A stretch of DNA of 64,000 bases from Vulcanisaeta distributa JCM 11213 (GTDB lineage: Archaea; Thermoproteota; Thermoprotei; Thermoproteales; Thermocladiaceae), in the NCBI GenBank assembly GCA_001316125.1, contig BBCS01000001.1, positions 434,001 to 498,000 of the forward strand. The letters are read 5' to 3'. The notes under the pieces were generated by a model. That model did not search any database and had not been told where the DNA came from. It saw only the letters and a program-made list of their open reading frames with translations. Below, piece by piece: positions 42,380 to 52,156 of the stretch. Position 1 is the stretch's first letter, and each line of letters begins with the position of its first letter. A program made the translations under genes and the position numbers.

Positions 42380-43400
42380 CTACCCCGTGACCGGCGGTAA
42401 TGGTATTGACTCATTACTAACAACATTACACGCCAAATAAAAGCTTATCGACTCACTTTGCCCAATATATAGTGGTGTTATTGGCTGGACAAACACGGAG
42501 ATGTAGTAAGTACCTGGCTGTAATGCACAACCAGGTGTTGGTGATATAATTACGTAATGAGTACCTGGGGCGCAGGCATAATCATACTCCTCATTTAACT
42601 GGTTAAAGTAGTTTTGTAAATTAATGACCTCGGTTGTATTATTGCTCAGTATGGCATTGTTCGTCATTGTAATGACCTCGGTTGGCGTTAATGGGTAATT
42701 CATAGTGGCTGAATTTTCAAGCGCAGTAACTGTCTGGAACAGTAGTAGTTCAACCTTACCGCAGTAGGTGTTTGTACTGTATGGACCTTGGCTTGGGAAG
42801 TAAAGTGCCTGTCGCAATGTGTAGTTACTTAACTCGGTGCAGTATTTGTTCAGTGCCGTGAATACTGAGCCTAAGGTTTCATTTGGTGGGTATTGCGGAG
42901 ACCATGGCGGTATCGAAACATGGTTCTTCCAGTAACCTGCCGTACATGACTGATAGGTCTGTGTTGGGGGGGTGGGTGTGGCGGTGCTTATTATCGGTAA
43001 TACGCAGTATGTTTGGTTTTGTGGCGTTGATATGTATAGCCATAAATTATTTATTAACTCATTACTTATCGTTACGTTGGTTACGTAAAACCAGCACCAG
43101 GAGTATACGTTCATTCCAACTACCTGGTAGTAATAGGCATATGAAGCATTTGTTAATTGTATTATTAATGAGAGCTGCTGGGGGGGTAATACTCGTTATT
43201 ACGTATGGTGGTACATAACCATTAGGACCTATGAAGAATGTTAATGGTGCCTGGGATACCGTAGCCGTTATCACACCCTTATAGTAGTAAATTACGTCAG
43301 CCAGGACTAGTACACTCACGGCTAATGCGATGAGCATGATTACTAATGCTATTCTACTATATTTTGCATTTTTAATTTTCTCTGTGAACATCATACTCAT
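42380..43400 (-). CDS. Secreted QLTNASY-family protein with a YWKNH-type insertion, frame broken
   Basis: About 335 residues. Start ATG 43400 (MSMMFTEKIKNAKYSRIAL), helix LVIMLIALAVSVLVLADVI, YYYKGVITATVSQAPLTFF, then QLSLIIQLTNASYAYYY after a shift at the run near 43180, NVTISNELINNLWLYIST. Unlike its paralog it carries about 120 extra residues: CTAGYWKNHVSIPPWSP, TLGSVFTALNKYC, LLLFQTVTALENSATMN, DYACAPGTHY. Then PGTYYISVFVQPITPLY and the shared end VVSNESIPLPP. GYWKNH blocks occur in many bacterial and archaeal surface proteins. C7 at 42966 adds Pro. Confidence 0.75.
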
Positions 43401-43465
43401 TTAATTGCACTTTCTTTTTAATTTTTCTCTATATTTCAACTCCACATAACAAAATAATACTTAAA

Positions 43466-44110
43466 GTGGCGCGTATCAACTATGGTTTTGTGGATATTAA
43501 AGAGACAATAAACGCAATCAAGAGAAATGGATTGTTAAGCGCCCTAGTGATTGAATTGCTTAAGGATAACGATGCTTATAATGAATTATCTAGGTACTTC
43601 GTGGTGAGTAATGGAGGGTTATTCCTAAGACCAATTGGTATTGTTAAGCATGGACTCAGTGATGACGTGGTGAGGGCGTCTGGTAAAGGTGTTGATGGTG
43701 TTATTGAGGTTTTTGAGGAGTTTGCCGATGGACTGAGAAACATTGACGGCTTCTCACACATAATATTAATCTCGTTGTTTAATAAAGTCACTAGGGATCA
43801 ACGAAATATCCTTGTGGTTAAGCCCAGGAGGCTTGTGAAGTTTGGGGGGGTAAGCCTCGATGAATTACCCGAAGTTGGCGTATTCGCGTCAGACTCACCA
43901 CATAGGCCAAACCCCATCGGCCTTAGTATTGTTAGGCTCGTTAGTAAGGATGGTAGGTTCCTCAGGGTTTCTGGTCTTGACCTATTTGATGGTACGCCGA
44001 TACTGGACATTAAGCCGTACACGCCTGACAGGTCCGTTAGCATTAACGAATTAGCCACACCGACCTGGTATTCCACGCTTTGGAGGAGGATTGGTGGTGG
44101 CGTTATTTAG
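43466..44110 (+). CDS. trmO: TrmO (TsaA/YaeB)-like tRNA m6t6A37 methyltransferase
   Basis: 214 residues. The TsaA-family core is clear: LRPIGIVKHGLSDDVV, FEEFADGLRNIDGFSHI, GVFASDSPHRPNPIGLSIVRL (with the SPHRPNPIGLS signature). Adds a methyl group to t6A37 in tRNAs, in the same anticodon loop as the Taw1 product. G7 at 43844 gives FGGVSLDE. It shares a 65-bp region with the 43400 gene start; start GTG 43466 is close to its TATA-like AATACTTAAAG, so the true start may be a later codon. Next gene, Taw1, is 60 nt away. Confidence 0.85.
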   Translation: MARINYGFVDIKETINAIKRNGLLSALVIELLKDNDAYNELSRYFVVSNGGLFLRPIGIVKHGLSDDVVRASGKGVDGVIEVFEEFADGLRNIDGFSHIILISLFNKVTRDQRNILVVKPRRLVKFGGVSLDELPEVGVFASDSPHRPNPIGLSIVRLVSKDGRFLRVSGLDLFDGTPILDIKPYTPDRSVSINELATPTWYSTLWRRIGGGVI

Positions 44111-44170
44111 CTAAATTAATGACTCAATAAAAGTTTATATTTTAAATTTAGGCATAATGGTTTGATAGTA

Positions 44171-45277
44171 ATGGAAAAAATTGAGCAGATAATTAAGGAG
44201 TCGCTGAAGTATCACACAATTGGTGAGGTTAATGGTAGGATTAGGATACGGATCACCGACGAGACAAAGACAAGGCTAATAAAGGCTAGCTACGGCATAT
44301 ATAACCACTCAACTGTTGAGTTATGCCACTGGACGAAGAGCGCCTTGGTTAAGGGACAGAGTTGCTATAAGTTTAAGTTCTATGGAGCACCGGCAGGTGG
44401 TTCCCACAGATGCGCCGAATTTAGCCCAGTAGGCATGATATGCAGCAATAGGTGTGTCTACTGTTGGAGACCCACGGAATCCTTTGACTCCTTTATACCC
44501 AGTGAGGATTTGGTCGATGACCCTGAGGAGTTGATTCAGGGAATACTCAGGGAGAGGTATAGGCTATTGACAGGTTACTTCGGGAACCCGAAGTCCAAGG
44601 AGAGGGCTAAGGAGGCCCTGGTGCCAACGCATTGGTCAATATCACTTTCTGGGGGGGAGCCGACACTATACCCAAAGCTACCGCAGCTTGTTAAGTACCT
44701 CAAGAGTTTACCGAGTACTAAGTCCGTGTTCATAGTCACTAATGGAGAGCACCCAGAGATGCTAGAAAGGCTACAGCGTGAAGATGCGTTGCCAACGCAG
44801 TTGTACCTATCCTGCAATGCGCCAAATAAGGAGTTGTTCTATAGGATTAATGTGCCGGTGATGTATAGGGAGGATGCGTGGGAGAGGTGGTTAAGGAGCC
44901 TTGAGTTACTGAGTAAATTGAATACTAGAACCGTCATTAGGATAACCCTGATCAGAAGCCTGAACTACGACTTCAAGTACATACCCGAATTCGCAAAGCT
45001 CATGCTAGTCGGCAATCCACACTTCATCGAGGTTAAGTCCTACATGCACCTGGGCCACTCCACATTTAGGCTAAAGAGGAGTGATATGCTTAGGCATGAG
45101 GAGGTTAGGGAGTGGGCCATGAGGCTACTTGAGGAGATTAATAGGCTTGGTGGTAACTTTAGGTACATGGATGAGGATGAGCCGAGTAGGATTGTGGTTC
45201 TTCAGAACATGAGTAGGTATGTTGATAGGTGGATTGTCAGGCCTGAAGACCAGCGTAAATATAGCAATTTTACCTAA
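44171..45277 (+). CDS. taw1: Taw1/TYW1: 4-demethylwyosine synthase, radical SAM
   Basis: About 368 residues, intact. Archaeal wybutosine pathway: makes the tricyclic base from N1-methylguanosine at tRNA-Phe position 37. Seen: CSNRCVYCWRPTESFD (CxxxCxxC), CHWTKSALV, SHRCAEFSPVGMICSN, SISLSGGEPTLYPKL, TNGEHPEM. G7 at 44651 gives LSGGEPT where the family has LSGEPT. ATG 44171 taken as start; a TTG nine bases earlier is possible. TATA-like TTTATATTTTAAATT 25 nt before. Confidence 0.95.
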   Translation: MEKIEQIIKESLKYHTIGEVNGRIRIRITDETKTRLIKASYGIYNHSTVELCHWTKSALVKGQSCYKFKFYGAPAGGSHRCAEFSPVGMICSNRCVYCWRPTESFDSFIPSEDLVDDPEELIQGILRERYRLLTGYFGNPKSKERAKEALVPTHWSISLSGGEPTLYPKLPQLVKYLKSLPSTKSVFIVTNGEHPEMLERLQREDALPTQLYLSCNAPNKELFYRINVPVMYREDAWERWLRSLELLSKLNTRTVIRITLIRSLNYDFKYIPEFAKLMLVGNPHFIEVKSYMHLGHSTFRLKRSDMLRHEEVREWAMRLLEEINRLGGNFRYMDEDEPSRIVVLQNMSRYVDRWIVRPEDQRKYSNFT

Positions 45278-46113
45278 TTAGAACCTCCACGATTCAATAA
45301 ACTCAATTGTGCCATCACCATGGATGTGGTATTTACGGTACTCTCCATTACTTAATGCGTGGCAATCACCTATGAAACTCGGTTTATAATAATCTATGAC
45401 CGTTGACGATGCGTAGAGAAAACCTCCAGGTAATTCGCATTCATAAAGCCTGTAATACCTCTCCCTAAATACCTTCTTATCATCATCAAAAGCCCTGTAA
45501 TAGCTACCAACTACTAACGTAATTAGGCCATCCCTAATCAATGCTATGCCCAGGTTAGCCCCCAGTCCTTACAAACCTGAGTAACCAACTAAGGTCATCC
45601 TTTGTAATGTCATTTTTAACTCGCCTCGCGAGTGCTAGGTTGGCTATGTAGGTATCGTTAAACCTAGCTGCGTAATCCTTATCAATGCCGATCTCCTTAG
45701 CAATATCATCTCTATAAAACGAACCATTATGAATCATGTAAAGCTCAAAGCCATCCCTCGTCTCAGCCCTAACGGGGTGCGTTGAGAACACGTTAATTGG
45801 CGTACCGGTGCTCGCAGCCTAGCGTGCATCATCATTAGGACAGTATCATCATTATTTACGCCACTTAAGAATCCTCTGATAATGCTTATTGCATCATCCA
45901 TGAATATAGCCTTAACGCTCCTGTGATACAGCGTTGATGCATTACTAGCATTAATGAGGAGCGTTCCCCCCCATCCATCGCTATGCCTCTCCTCATTGAG
46001 GAAGTCCTTACCGTATGGATCCATGGAAGCCGCCTTAACCAAACTATTACCGATATTGACCAGTACATCTCCGGCATTGTTAAATTTACCAAAGGTAATA
46101 ACAAGCTACACAT
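45278..46113 (-). CDS. Class-II glutamine amidotransferase family protein
   Basis: About 270 residues. N-terminal nucleophile Cys2: MCSLLL, then NNAGDVLVNIGNSLVKAA, NEERHSDGWGTLLINAS, MMMHARL, STHPVRAETRDGFELYMIHNGSFYRD, FVRTGANLGIALIRDG. This is the GlxB/YafJ-like class II core that releases ammonia from Gln. Breaks: near 46090, near 45800 and C5 at 45559-45563 (four expected). C7 at 45966 gives GWGGTL. Start just upstream of the roadblock gene's end. Confidence 0.8.
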
Positions 46114-46162
46114 TATCTACCAGGTAATAATCGCGGTTTATAAGCGTATTGCGCTGCCGCAA

Positions 46163-46558
46163 TTAATAAGCAAAGTCCTCAGTGGTAAAATACCTTTTCA
46201 ATCCTCTCTCTAACATGATCAAGCCAATCAGTATTAAGCCCAGGTTTGAGTCATGACGTGCAAGACTAACCAGTATAACCTCATTATTTATTGGAGACAT
46301 AGCAATGAGGTAATTCCCAGCCCTAAAAAGAAGAAGGTTTGCACTACCAATACCAACCTTACTAAACATCTTATCAATGGCGCCCTTAACAGCGGCAAAC
46401 ACAGCACCTAAGGATTTCGCATCAACACCATCCTTAGTTACCGAGGAAACAACAAAACCATTCCGATGAATAAGCATAGCCCCCCCCAAAACATCACTAC
46501 CCACATTACTTACGAAATCCCTCAATGTAATATCAACCTCAGTATTCAATTTATACAT
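46163..46558 (-). CDS. Roadblock/LC7 domain protein
   Basis: 131 residues. SDVLGAMLIHRNGFVVSSVTK, FAAVKGAIDKMFSKVG, ANLLLFRAGNYLIAMSP, IGLIMLERGLKRYF: the longin-like roadblock fold of GTPase-modulating proteins, typically paired with small GTPases in archaea. C8 at 46480 adds Gly (VLGGAML). No GTPase gene adjacent. Confidence 0.78.
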   Translation of the reverse strand: MYKLNTEVDITLRDFVSNVGSDVLGGAMLIHRNGFVVSSVTKDGVDAKSLGAVFAAVKGAIDKMFSKVGIGSANLLLFRAGNYLIAMSPINNEVILVSLARHDSNLGLILIGLIMLERGLKRYFTTEDFAY

Positions 46559-46968
46559 ACACTTTGTATCAAGAAGAGACCAATATTTAAATTTTTACTT
46601 CCACGAAAATCGCGAAAAACATTATAAATAATCAAAGACGAAACATAAAATACTTCCTATAGATCTGAAATAATGTTCAAAAAGCAATTGATAAAGAACA
46701 TAATATAAAAGACAACGATATTTTCAATACAACAGAAGTTATACTTAAACAATAATTACTCAATTTAATGGAAGTTAGTAATATTAGTTATTGTCATTAA
46801 TTATGCGTCTCATGTGTGAGTGGGGGGGTCGGGCGCGCGCATAGGTGTCGTATACGTTCTACTGCTAATTAATGTTCAATTTCATAATAATTATAACCTA
46901 TATATTTATTCCGGCGATTATTTATAAACCACATATCAATAAATACGCATAGTTAAATAGTTATAATC
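46559..46968. other. A/T-rich intergenic stretch with a G/C-rich patch
   Basis: No gene. The patch at 46805-46855 (TGTGAGTGGGGGGGTCGGGC with a G7 run, then GCGCGCATAGG) is G/C-rich against an A/T-rich background. In such genomes this can mark a small RNA or a mobile remnant, but I see no C/D or tRNA pattern in it. No promoter of the flanking minus genes is obvious except TATA-like TTATAACCTATATATTTATT (46887-46906). Confidence 0.4.
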
Positions 46969-47769
46969 TTATTTATTTTCGTACTCCCTACCAATGATTA
47001 GGTAAATTCCCTGCTCTCTGGCCTTATTTACTAAGTATTGCGACACTTCATTTGGTACTGTTTCAACCGCAAGTACTTTTAAGTACGTTTTTCTTCCTGT
47101 GAATTTCTCAGCAGCCGTAACTGAAGCATTTAGTTTATCTAATTGATTGTTAGCTTCTTCGGTACTTCTTAGTGTTACTGTAACCTCACCAATGACTAAT
47201 GGTTCTGGACAGAATATATCAACCTCCCTATACCCATCAATGGGTAATGTGGCATTAACTATGATATCACAATTAATACCCCTTTCCCTAAGTATTGCCT
47301 TAACGACCCTAGCTGTATAATATTCAAAACCACCACCTAAGGCGTCCCTAATTTCAAGTAAGGCATTTCGTAACCACCTCAACTCCTGCCATATCTTGTT
47401 GTTTTCTTGCCACAGTCTTTCTATGTTTTCGTTTATCCTCTTGTTCTCCTGCCAAAGCCTCTCTATGTTTTCGTTGATTCTCTTATTTTCCTCCCAAAGT
47501 CTATGGTTCTCCTCCCTCAAAGCCCTAACCTCCTCCCAAAGTTTATTTTGCCCTTCAAGCAGTTGTTTGGCAATTTCTAATAACTTACCCTGACCATCAA
47601 TGAGACCGCGAATTGCGCCAACAAGAGTATTAACTACATTAACTAGCTCCTTGAGTAATGATTGAATGTCAGTAATGCCCAGGAGCCCCCCCATAACCGC
47701 TAGCCTAAACTCCTCATCCTCCTCCAATGCCTTAAGAAATCTCCTCTTCTCATCAGGACCTAAACTCAT
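46969..47769 (-). CDS. Coiled-coil plus PD-(D/E)XK nuclease-like protein (paralog of 1635-2347)
   Basis: 266 residues, intact. N-terminal helix FLKALEEDEEFRLAVMGGLLGITD (C7 at 47687 adds one Gly; the paralog has VMGLLGI), then a long coiled coil with repeats of the 14-residue unit RLWQENKRINENIE (2.5 copies). C-terminal: RVVKAILRERGINCDIIVNA, IDGYREVDIFCPEPLVIGEV, the D...ExK-like core, then TGRKTYLKVLAVETVPN. Family known from Thermoproteales; function unknown. Confidence 0.75.
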   Translation of the reverse strand: MSLGPDEKRRFLKALEEDEEFRLAVMGGLLGITDIQSLLKELVNVVNTLVGAIRGLIDGQGKLLEIAKQLLEGQNKLWEEVRALREENHRLWEENKRINENIERLWQENKRINENIERLWQENNKIWQELRWLRNALLEIRDALGGGFEYYTARVVKAILRERGINCDIIVNATLPIDGYREVDIFCPEPLVIGEVTVTLRSTEEANNQLDKLNASVTAAEKFTGRKTYLKVLAVETVPNEVSQYLVNKAREQGIYLIIGREYENK

Positions 47770-47883
47770 TATTTTCTAAAAATCATTGGATATTAAAAAT
47801 AAAAACCTATTCTTAATTCGAAAAATTAGAGACACCTACTTAGTGCGTGATCGTCACTGCATTATAATTATTGCTCAGGATAA

Positions 47884-47895
47884 TTTTTTAAATAA
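47884..47895 (+). promoter_or_regulatory. TATA box of the MFS gene
   Basis: TTTTTTAAATAA about 20-25 nt before ATG 47915. This spacing supports 47915 rather than the GTG near 47900 as start. Confidence 0.55.
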
Positions 47896-47914
47896 TTAAT
47901 TGTCAGTGGTGTAT

Positions 47915-49240
47915 ATGGCTGATAATGTATCGGTTTTTAGGGCGATTGAGGATCTTAAATGGTCAAGTGCGCATACGTGGTCGTTCATAGCCTTCGCCCT
48001 TGGACTCCTCTTTGAGGCATATCTCGTCGGCATTGCGCCGATTGCTACGGGTTGGTTTTCACTGCCGTCGTACTTAACGGCATTGACCTTAATATGGCCG
48101 TTTCTATGGTTAATAGTTGGTTTGATATTTGTTGGGCCTTATCCGATAGGTTTGGCAGGAAGAGGCTCTTTATATTGACGATGTCCATGTATGCAATTGG
48201 CATAGCGTTGTTCATAGTGACGACTCTTGTCATACCAAATTATGTATCACTACTTGTTACGTTGGCTATAATGCTCGCTGCCGCTGGTGGTGAGATGAAT
48301 GTGATATTGACCGACATGCATGAGGTAATGCCGAGGAGACATAGGAGTAAGGCTGCCTTCTTCCTCATAAACTTCATAAACATTGGGCTAATGCTCGTAT
48401 CCTTCATAAGCCTAAACACTCAATTAATCGGTCCCTTCTACCAGAGACTTGCCATTGGCATTATAGGCATCGTAATACTCATGGTGTTGGTAATTAGTAG
48501 GATGAAAATGCCTGAGTCGATAAGATGGTTGGAGAGGAAGGGTAGGATTAACGATGCAATTAAGGAGGTCAAGAAGTACTACGGGGTTAAACTGGATCCA
48601 ACAAACCTACCCAGTGCTGAGGTTCAGGTAAGTAAGCCTATTATGCATCCACCGCTCTGGTTTAGGTTTATTGCAGCGGTAATGATGATGACTGCGAACG
48701 ACGTTGGCTTTGGGCTCCTTTCGTATGAGGTTGGTCCAATCTACTTCAGTAGTCAGACAGCCCTCATAATATTAATAACGGCACTAGCCGAGTTTATTGG
48801 TGGCTTATTCGTTGCACCGTTTGCAGATAGAATTAGTAGGAAGGTGGTTCTGCTGTTTTCCACGGGTGGTGCAGCCATCACAACCTACATAATAGTGGCG
48901 TTTATGAAGCCGATAGTGAGTAGTTTCACGTTATTCCTAATAATGGACTTCATACTAAACATATTCATCGGTATTCAGTACCTAGCCATGGACACGTTTA
49001 AGGGTGAATTATGGCCAACAGAACGTAGGGGGGGCACTTTTGTTAGTCTCGTTAGGTTAATATCGATTGGCTCATTAATACCCGAGACAATATGGGCCGT
49101 CTCAGCACCACTAAGTCAATTCCTGATACTTAACATGGGTGTCTGGACAATGGGACTTGCCGCAGCCATCGCCTGGTTTATATGGGGGTATTGAGACCAG
49201 TAAAGGTACGAGCATTGTAATTACATCAGGCGAGGTATAG
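47915..49240 (+). CDS. MFS transporter, sugar-porter type, frame broken
   Basis: About 440 residues, 12 helices. Starts at ATG 47915 (MADNVSVFRAIEDLKW), TATA TTTTTTAAATAA at 47884-47895. Motif GPLSDRFGRKRLF after a lost base near 48145, PESIRWLERKGRINDAIKE (the sugar porter PESxRWL), PFADRISRKVVLL. The last residues read WFIWGIETSKG once the G5 at 49184-49188 is four. G7 at 49029 gives ERRGGTFV. Likely sugar or organic acid uptake. Confidence 0.88.
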
Positions 49241-49289
49241 TTTTAAAAGTTGAAAATAATGTTTAAGTTAAAAGTTAGTTAATGAATAA

Positions 49290-49808
49290 TTAGTTTTGAT
49301 TCATATTTACGTAGATATTGCCATTATTCATGGTGCTAAATACTATTGTGAATTCATTATTTCCTGAGAGATCAAGGTGAGTTCCATAGCAGAATATCTG
49401 TGGTATTCCTGGTGAATATGCGTTGCCACCAATATTTACAGTTATTGGATCCATCATTGTGCCATTCATTGTATAGATGAATAATGTTATCTCACCAGTA
49501 CTCTTCGGTGGAATTACTATTGATGGCTCCAGGTTACACTGTGTGGAACCAATCATCGTTGTGCCGCCTAGCACCAATTGATTGTTACCATTATTACTAA
49601 TGCTTATTGTCACAATAATCATATTATACGCCTTACTTAATGTGGCACTAGTCTTAACATAACTTGGATTAACACCGTTTGCATTCCACCCACTCATTAA
49701 TGAGTATATCATCTGTCCTAGACTGTTTATGTTGAAGTGGAAAGGTGCAAGTACTGCGATTACTAAAGCAACCAAAGTGATTACTATAAATATGTGTGAA
49801 AGGTCCAT
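49290..49808 (-). CDS. Secreted or membrane-anchored protein, 172 aa
   Basis: N-terminal helix HIFIVITLVALVIAVLAPF, then a Asn/Thr/Gly-rich beta domain (SATLSKAYNMIIVTISIS, NIGGNAYSPGIPQIFCYG). Two cysteines. This looks like an archaeal surface subunit with N-terminal helix, but it lacks the QLTNASY motif. Stand-alone; no family recognised. Confidence 0.6.
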   Translation of the reverse strand: MDLSHIFIVITLVALVIAVLAPFHFNINSLGQMIYSLMSGWNANGVNPSYVKTSATLSKAYNMIIVTISISNNGNNQLVLGGTTMIGSTQCNLEPSIVIPPKSTGEITLFIYTMNGTMMDPITVNIGGNAYSPGIPQIFCYGTHLDLSGNNEFTIVFSTMNNGNIYVNMNQN

Positions 49809-49980
49809 ATTGCCCCCTATTTATTTTGTAATTCATTAAATGAAAAAACAAATCTCTCCTATTTAAATTTTTCTTCAATTTTCTAAGAATGCCTAGGTTT
49901 CTTTCAATTATCTAATTTAAATATTCAATTCCTAAATTAAAGAAAATAAAAATAAAAACGCAATATGAAAACTAATCCAT

Positions 49981-51331
49981 ATGAGCTCGAAAATAAGGAT
50001 GCCACTAGCCTTCATAGACCCTGTAATTGGCGATTTAGGTGCTCCACCGGAGTCATTGAAGTTTATTGAAAATGAGAAAAACATCCTCATTAATACCCTT
50101 AGGTCCTCATTTCCAGACGTAGAATTCGTGAGCTATGATATTAGGGACCGGTTGATGTTCAGTCGTTTTTAAATATGGAGGGTAATGCGGTGGGCTACGT
50201 TGTTGTTGCTCTTAATTCATTGATGGGTTTTATAGATCCGATAGTTAGGAGTGGTAAACCCGTAATTATAATCGCTGAGGCCTACGCAGGTGCTGGCGAG
50301 TATATGTTAGGTATTAGCAAGGCTTTAAGTGAGGGTTACCCAGTCATTGGGATCTCCACACGCGATTTAACAAGTCAGGCCGTAATAACTAGGGTTAGGT
50401 ATTTAGTGGCGTTGGCTAGGCTAAGGATGAGTAAGGTATTGTTTGTGGTCTCGCCCAGCCTTAAGTCACATCTGTATTGGCAGTTTGGACCTAACACGGA
50501 CATGTACAGTGTGTTTAGGTTGATACAGTCAATAACGGGGGGGTCACACCAATAATAATGGATGCCAATGAGTTTAGGGTTAGGTTCTTTGATAAGGTTA
50601 GTGATGAGGAAGCCGATGAGTGGGCAAGTAGGTGGGTTAAGTATGCTGAGGCTGTCTATGACGACTCAATGGATGAGATTAGGAATTCGGCCAAGCTTTA
50701 CATAGCCATGAGGAACGCCGTGAAGGAGCTGGGCGTTAATGCAATAGCCGTTGATTGCATAGTACTTTATAACACGGGGCTTCTGAGGGCTTGGCCATGC
50801 CTCGGTTACATGCAGCTCTGGTATGATGGAATAATACCAATCTGCGAGGCTGATCCTTACGCTACCGTGCCAATATTAATTGCGAAGTACCTATTTAATA
50901 GGAATGGTTTTGTTGTGAATGTTGGTGTTGATGAGGAGAGGGGTGAGTTCATATATCATCACTGTTACGCACCGACAAATCCTCATGGCGGTGATAAGCC
51001 TGAGGTACCCTACATAATAACGAAGGCCCACCTAGGGACTAAGCATGCATCAGTGCATGTTAGATTACCTACGAATGAGCCTGTGACTATCGTTGGTTTC
51101 AATCCTGAGGAGCGATTATTGACCATCCACGTATCTAAGTCAGTGAGTAATGAGTATTCACCGCAGGCCTGCGCAACAAAGCTAATAGGTAGTGGAAATG
51201 CAAGTAATGTTGTACGTAATTGGAAGTGGCGTGGTGGGTGGCATAGAGTGGTGATTTATGGCGACTTCAGAAAAGAGCTAGAGGAGTTTGCCAGGTTACT
51301 TGGGCTTAGGGTTTTACATGAGGATTTATAG
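49981..51331 (+). CDS. L-fucose/arabinose isomerase-like family protein, frame broken
   Basis: About 450 residues. N-terminal part MSSKIRMPLAFIDPVIGDL, EAYAGAGEYMLGISKAL; the C-terminal part IDCIVLYNTGL, PCLGYMQLWYDGIIPICEAD with Glu-Asp metal motif, NVGVDEERGEFIYHHC, LGTKHASVHVRL. This is the COG2407 (fucose isomerase-like) fold. A T is lost near 50167 and the G7 at 50537 separates the halves (five would give TGVTPIIMDANEF). An aldose-ketose isomerase near an MFS sugar porter is plausible. TATA-like AAAATAAAAATAAAAACGC at 49945-49963. Confidence 0.75.
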
Positions 51332-51682
51332 TCGTAAAACCCTCTTAACCCACTCACTGGTTTCATGGATGATCGGTGGCCTCCAGTAATCACCCGTTAA
51401 TGCCTTAAACACGCCAATTATCCATGCCAGGAATACGCCAAGTCCATAAAGCACCTTCAGTATTAGGGGGGTATCACTATCGTGAATGCGAACACTATCG
51501 ATACGATCTCCACGAGTATCCAAGCAATGATAATGACTATCGTAAATCCAATGGACTCTACGGCCCAATACCTAACATAATCATCCTAGCCTAATGATCA
51601 AGCCACTATGGCCCCCAATTATTAGGAGGGCCCATGCAATCGCAGCCCAAACCCTACTCTCCGAACTACTCATCATAATCAT
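51326..51682 (-). CDS. DUF4870/Tic20-like membrane protein
   Basis: About 115 residues from ATG 51682 (MIMMSSSESRVWAAIAW). Three or four helices: ALLIIGAIVALIIRL, ESIGFTIVIIIAWILVEIVS, IPLILKVLYGLGVFLAWIIG, then conserved WRPPIIHETSEWVKRVLRL. Frame breaks: C5 at 51612-51616, a couple of lost bases near 51585, and 6-mer at 51466-51471. Function unknown; in bacteria such proteins are small integral membrane proteins. Confidence 0.65.
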
Positions 51683-51775
51683 CGACACGCAGCCCACTTA
51701 TAAGTAATTGCTCCGTAATACCTCCATGGACGGTGATAGTAAGTATTATTAAATTAGGTTCATGAAAAATAAGTT

Positions 51776-52156
51776 GTGTCCAGAAGAGCTAGGAAGAAGG
51801 AGGAGGGTAAGGAGCAGAGCACCGCATCAATAACCTCATTCCTCTATGGCACAGAGGAAAAGCCAAAGTCCGAGGCTAAACCCATAACCAAGCCAGCCGA
51901 GGTAAAGGCAGCTGAGGCTAAGACTGCTGAGAGGGCTATCCCACAACAACCAAGTGGCATTGAGGACGCGGTGTTAAATCACATAATGAGTAGGGGGGGT
52001 GTTATTACTAAGGATGAGTTAATGGCCTGGGGCAAGTCCAGGGGGGGTATCAGGATCGCCGACATCCTCAGGGCCATCGAGAGCCTAAGTAGTAAGGGTA
52101 GGATTAGGAAGAGACTCAATGATAAGGGCAATCTCGTCTATGAGTATGTTAAGTAA
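51776..52156 (+). CDS. Small basic winged-helix protein
   Basis: 126 residues from GTG 51776. N-terminal half low complexity (KKEEGKEQST, KSEAKPITKPAEVKAAE), C-terminal half an HTH: AVLNHIMSRGVITKDELMAW, RIADILRAIESLSSKGRIRK, GNLVYEYVK. G7 runs at 51992 and 52042 add Gly in SRGGVIT and SRGGIRI. Could be a chromatin or transcription-associated protein. Confidence 0.65.
   Translation: MSRRARKKEEGKEQSTASITSFLYGTEEKPKSEAKPITKPAEVKAAEAKTAERAIPQQPSGIEDAVLNHIMSRGGVITKDELMAWGKSRGGIRIADILRAIESLSSKGRIRKRLNDKGNLVYEYVK

Noticed and set aside
46800..46860. CRISPR or rRNA fragment in the G/C-rich patch
   Set aside because: No repeat units or rRNA core sequences were seen here or elsewhere in the window.
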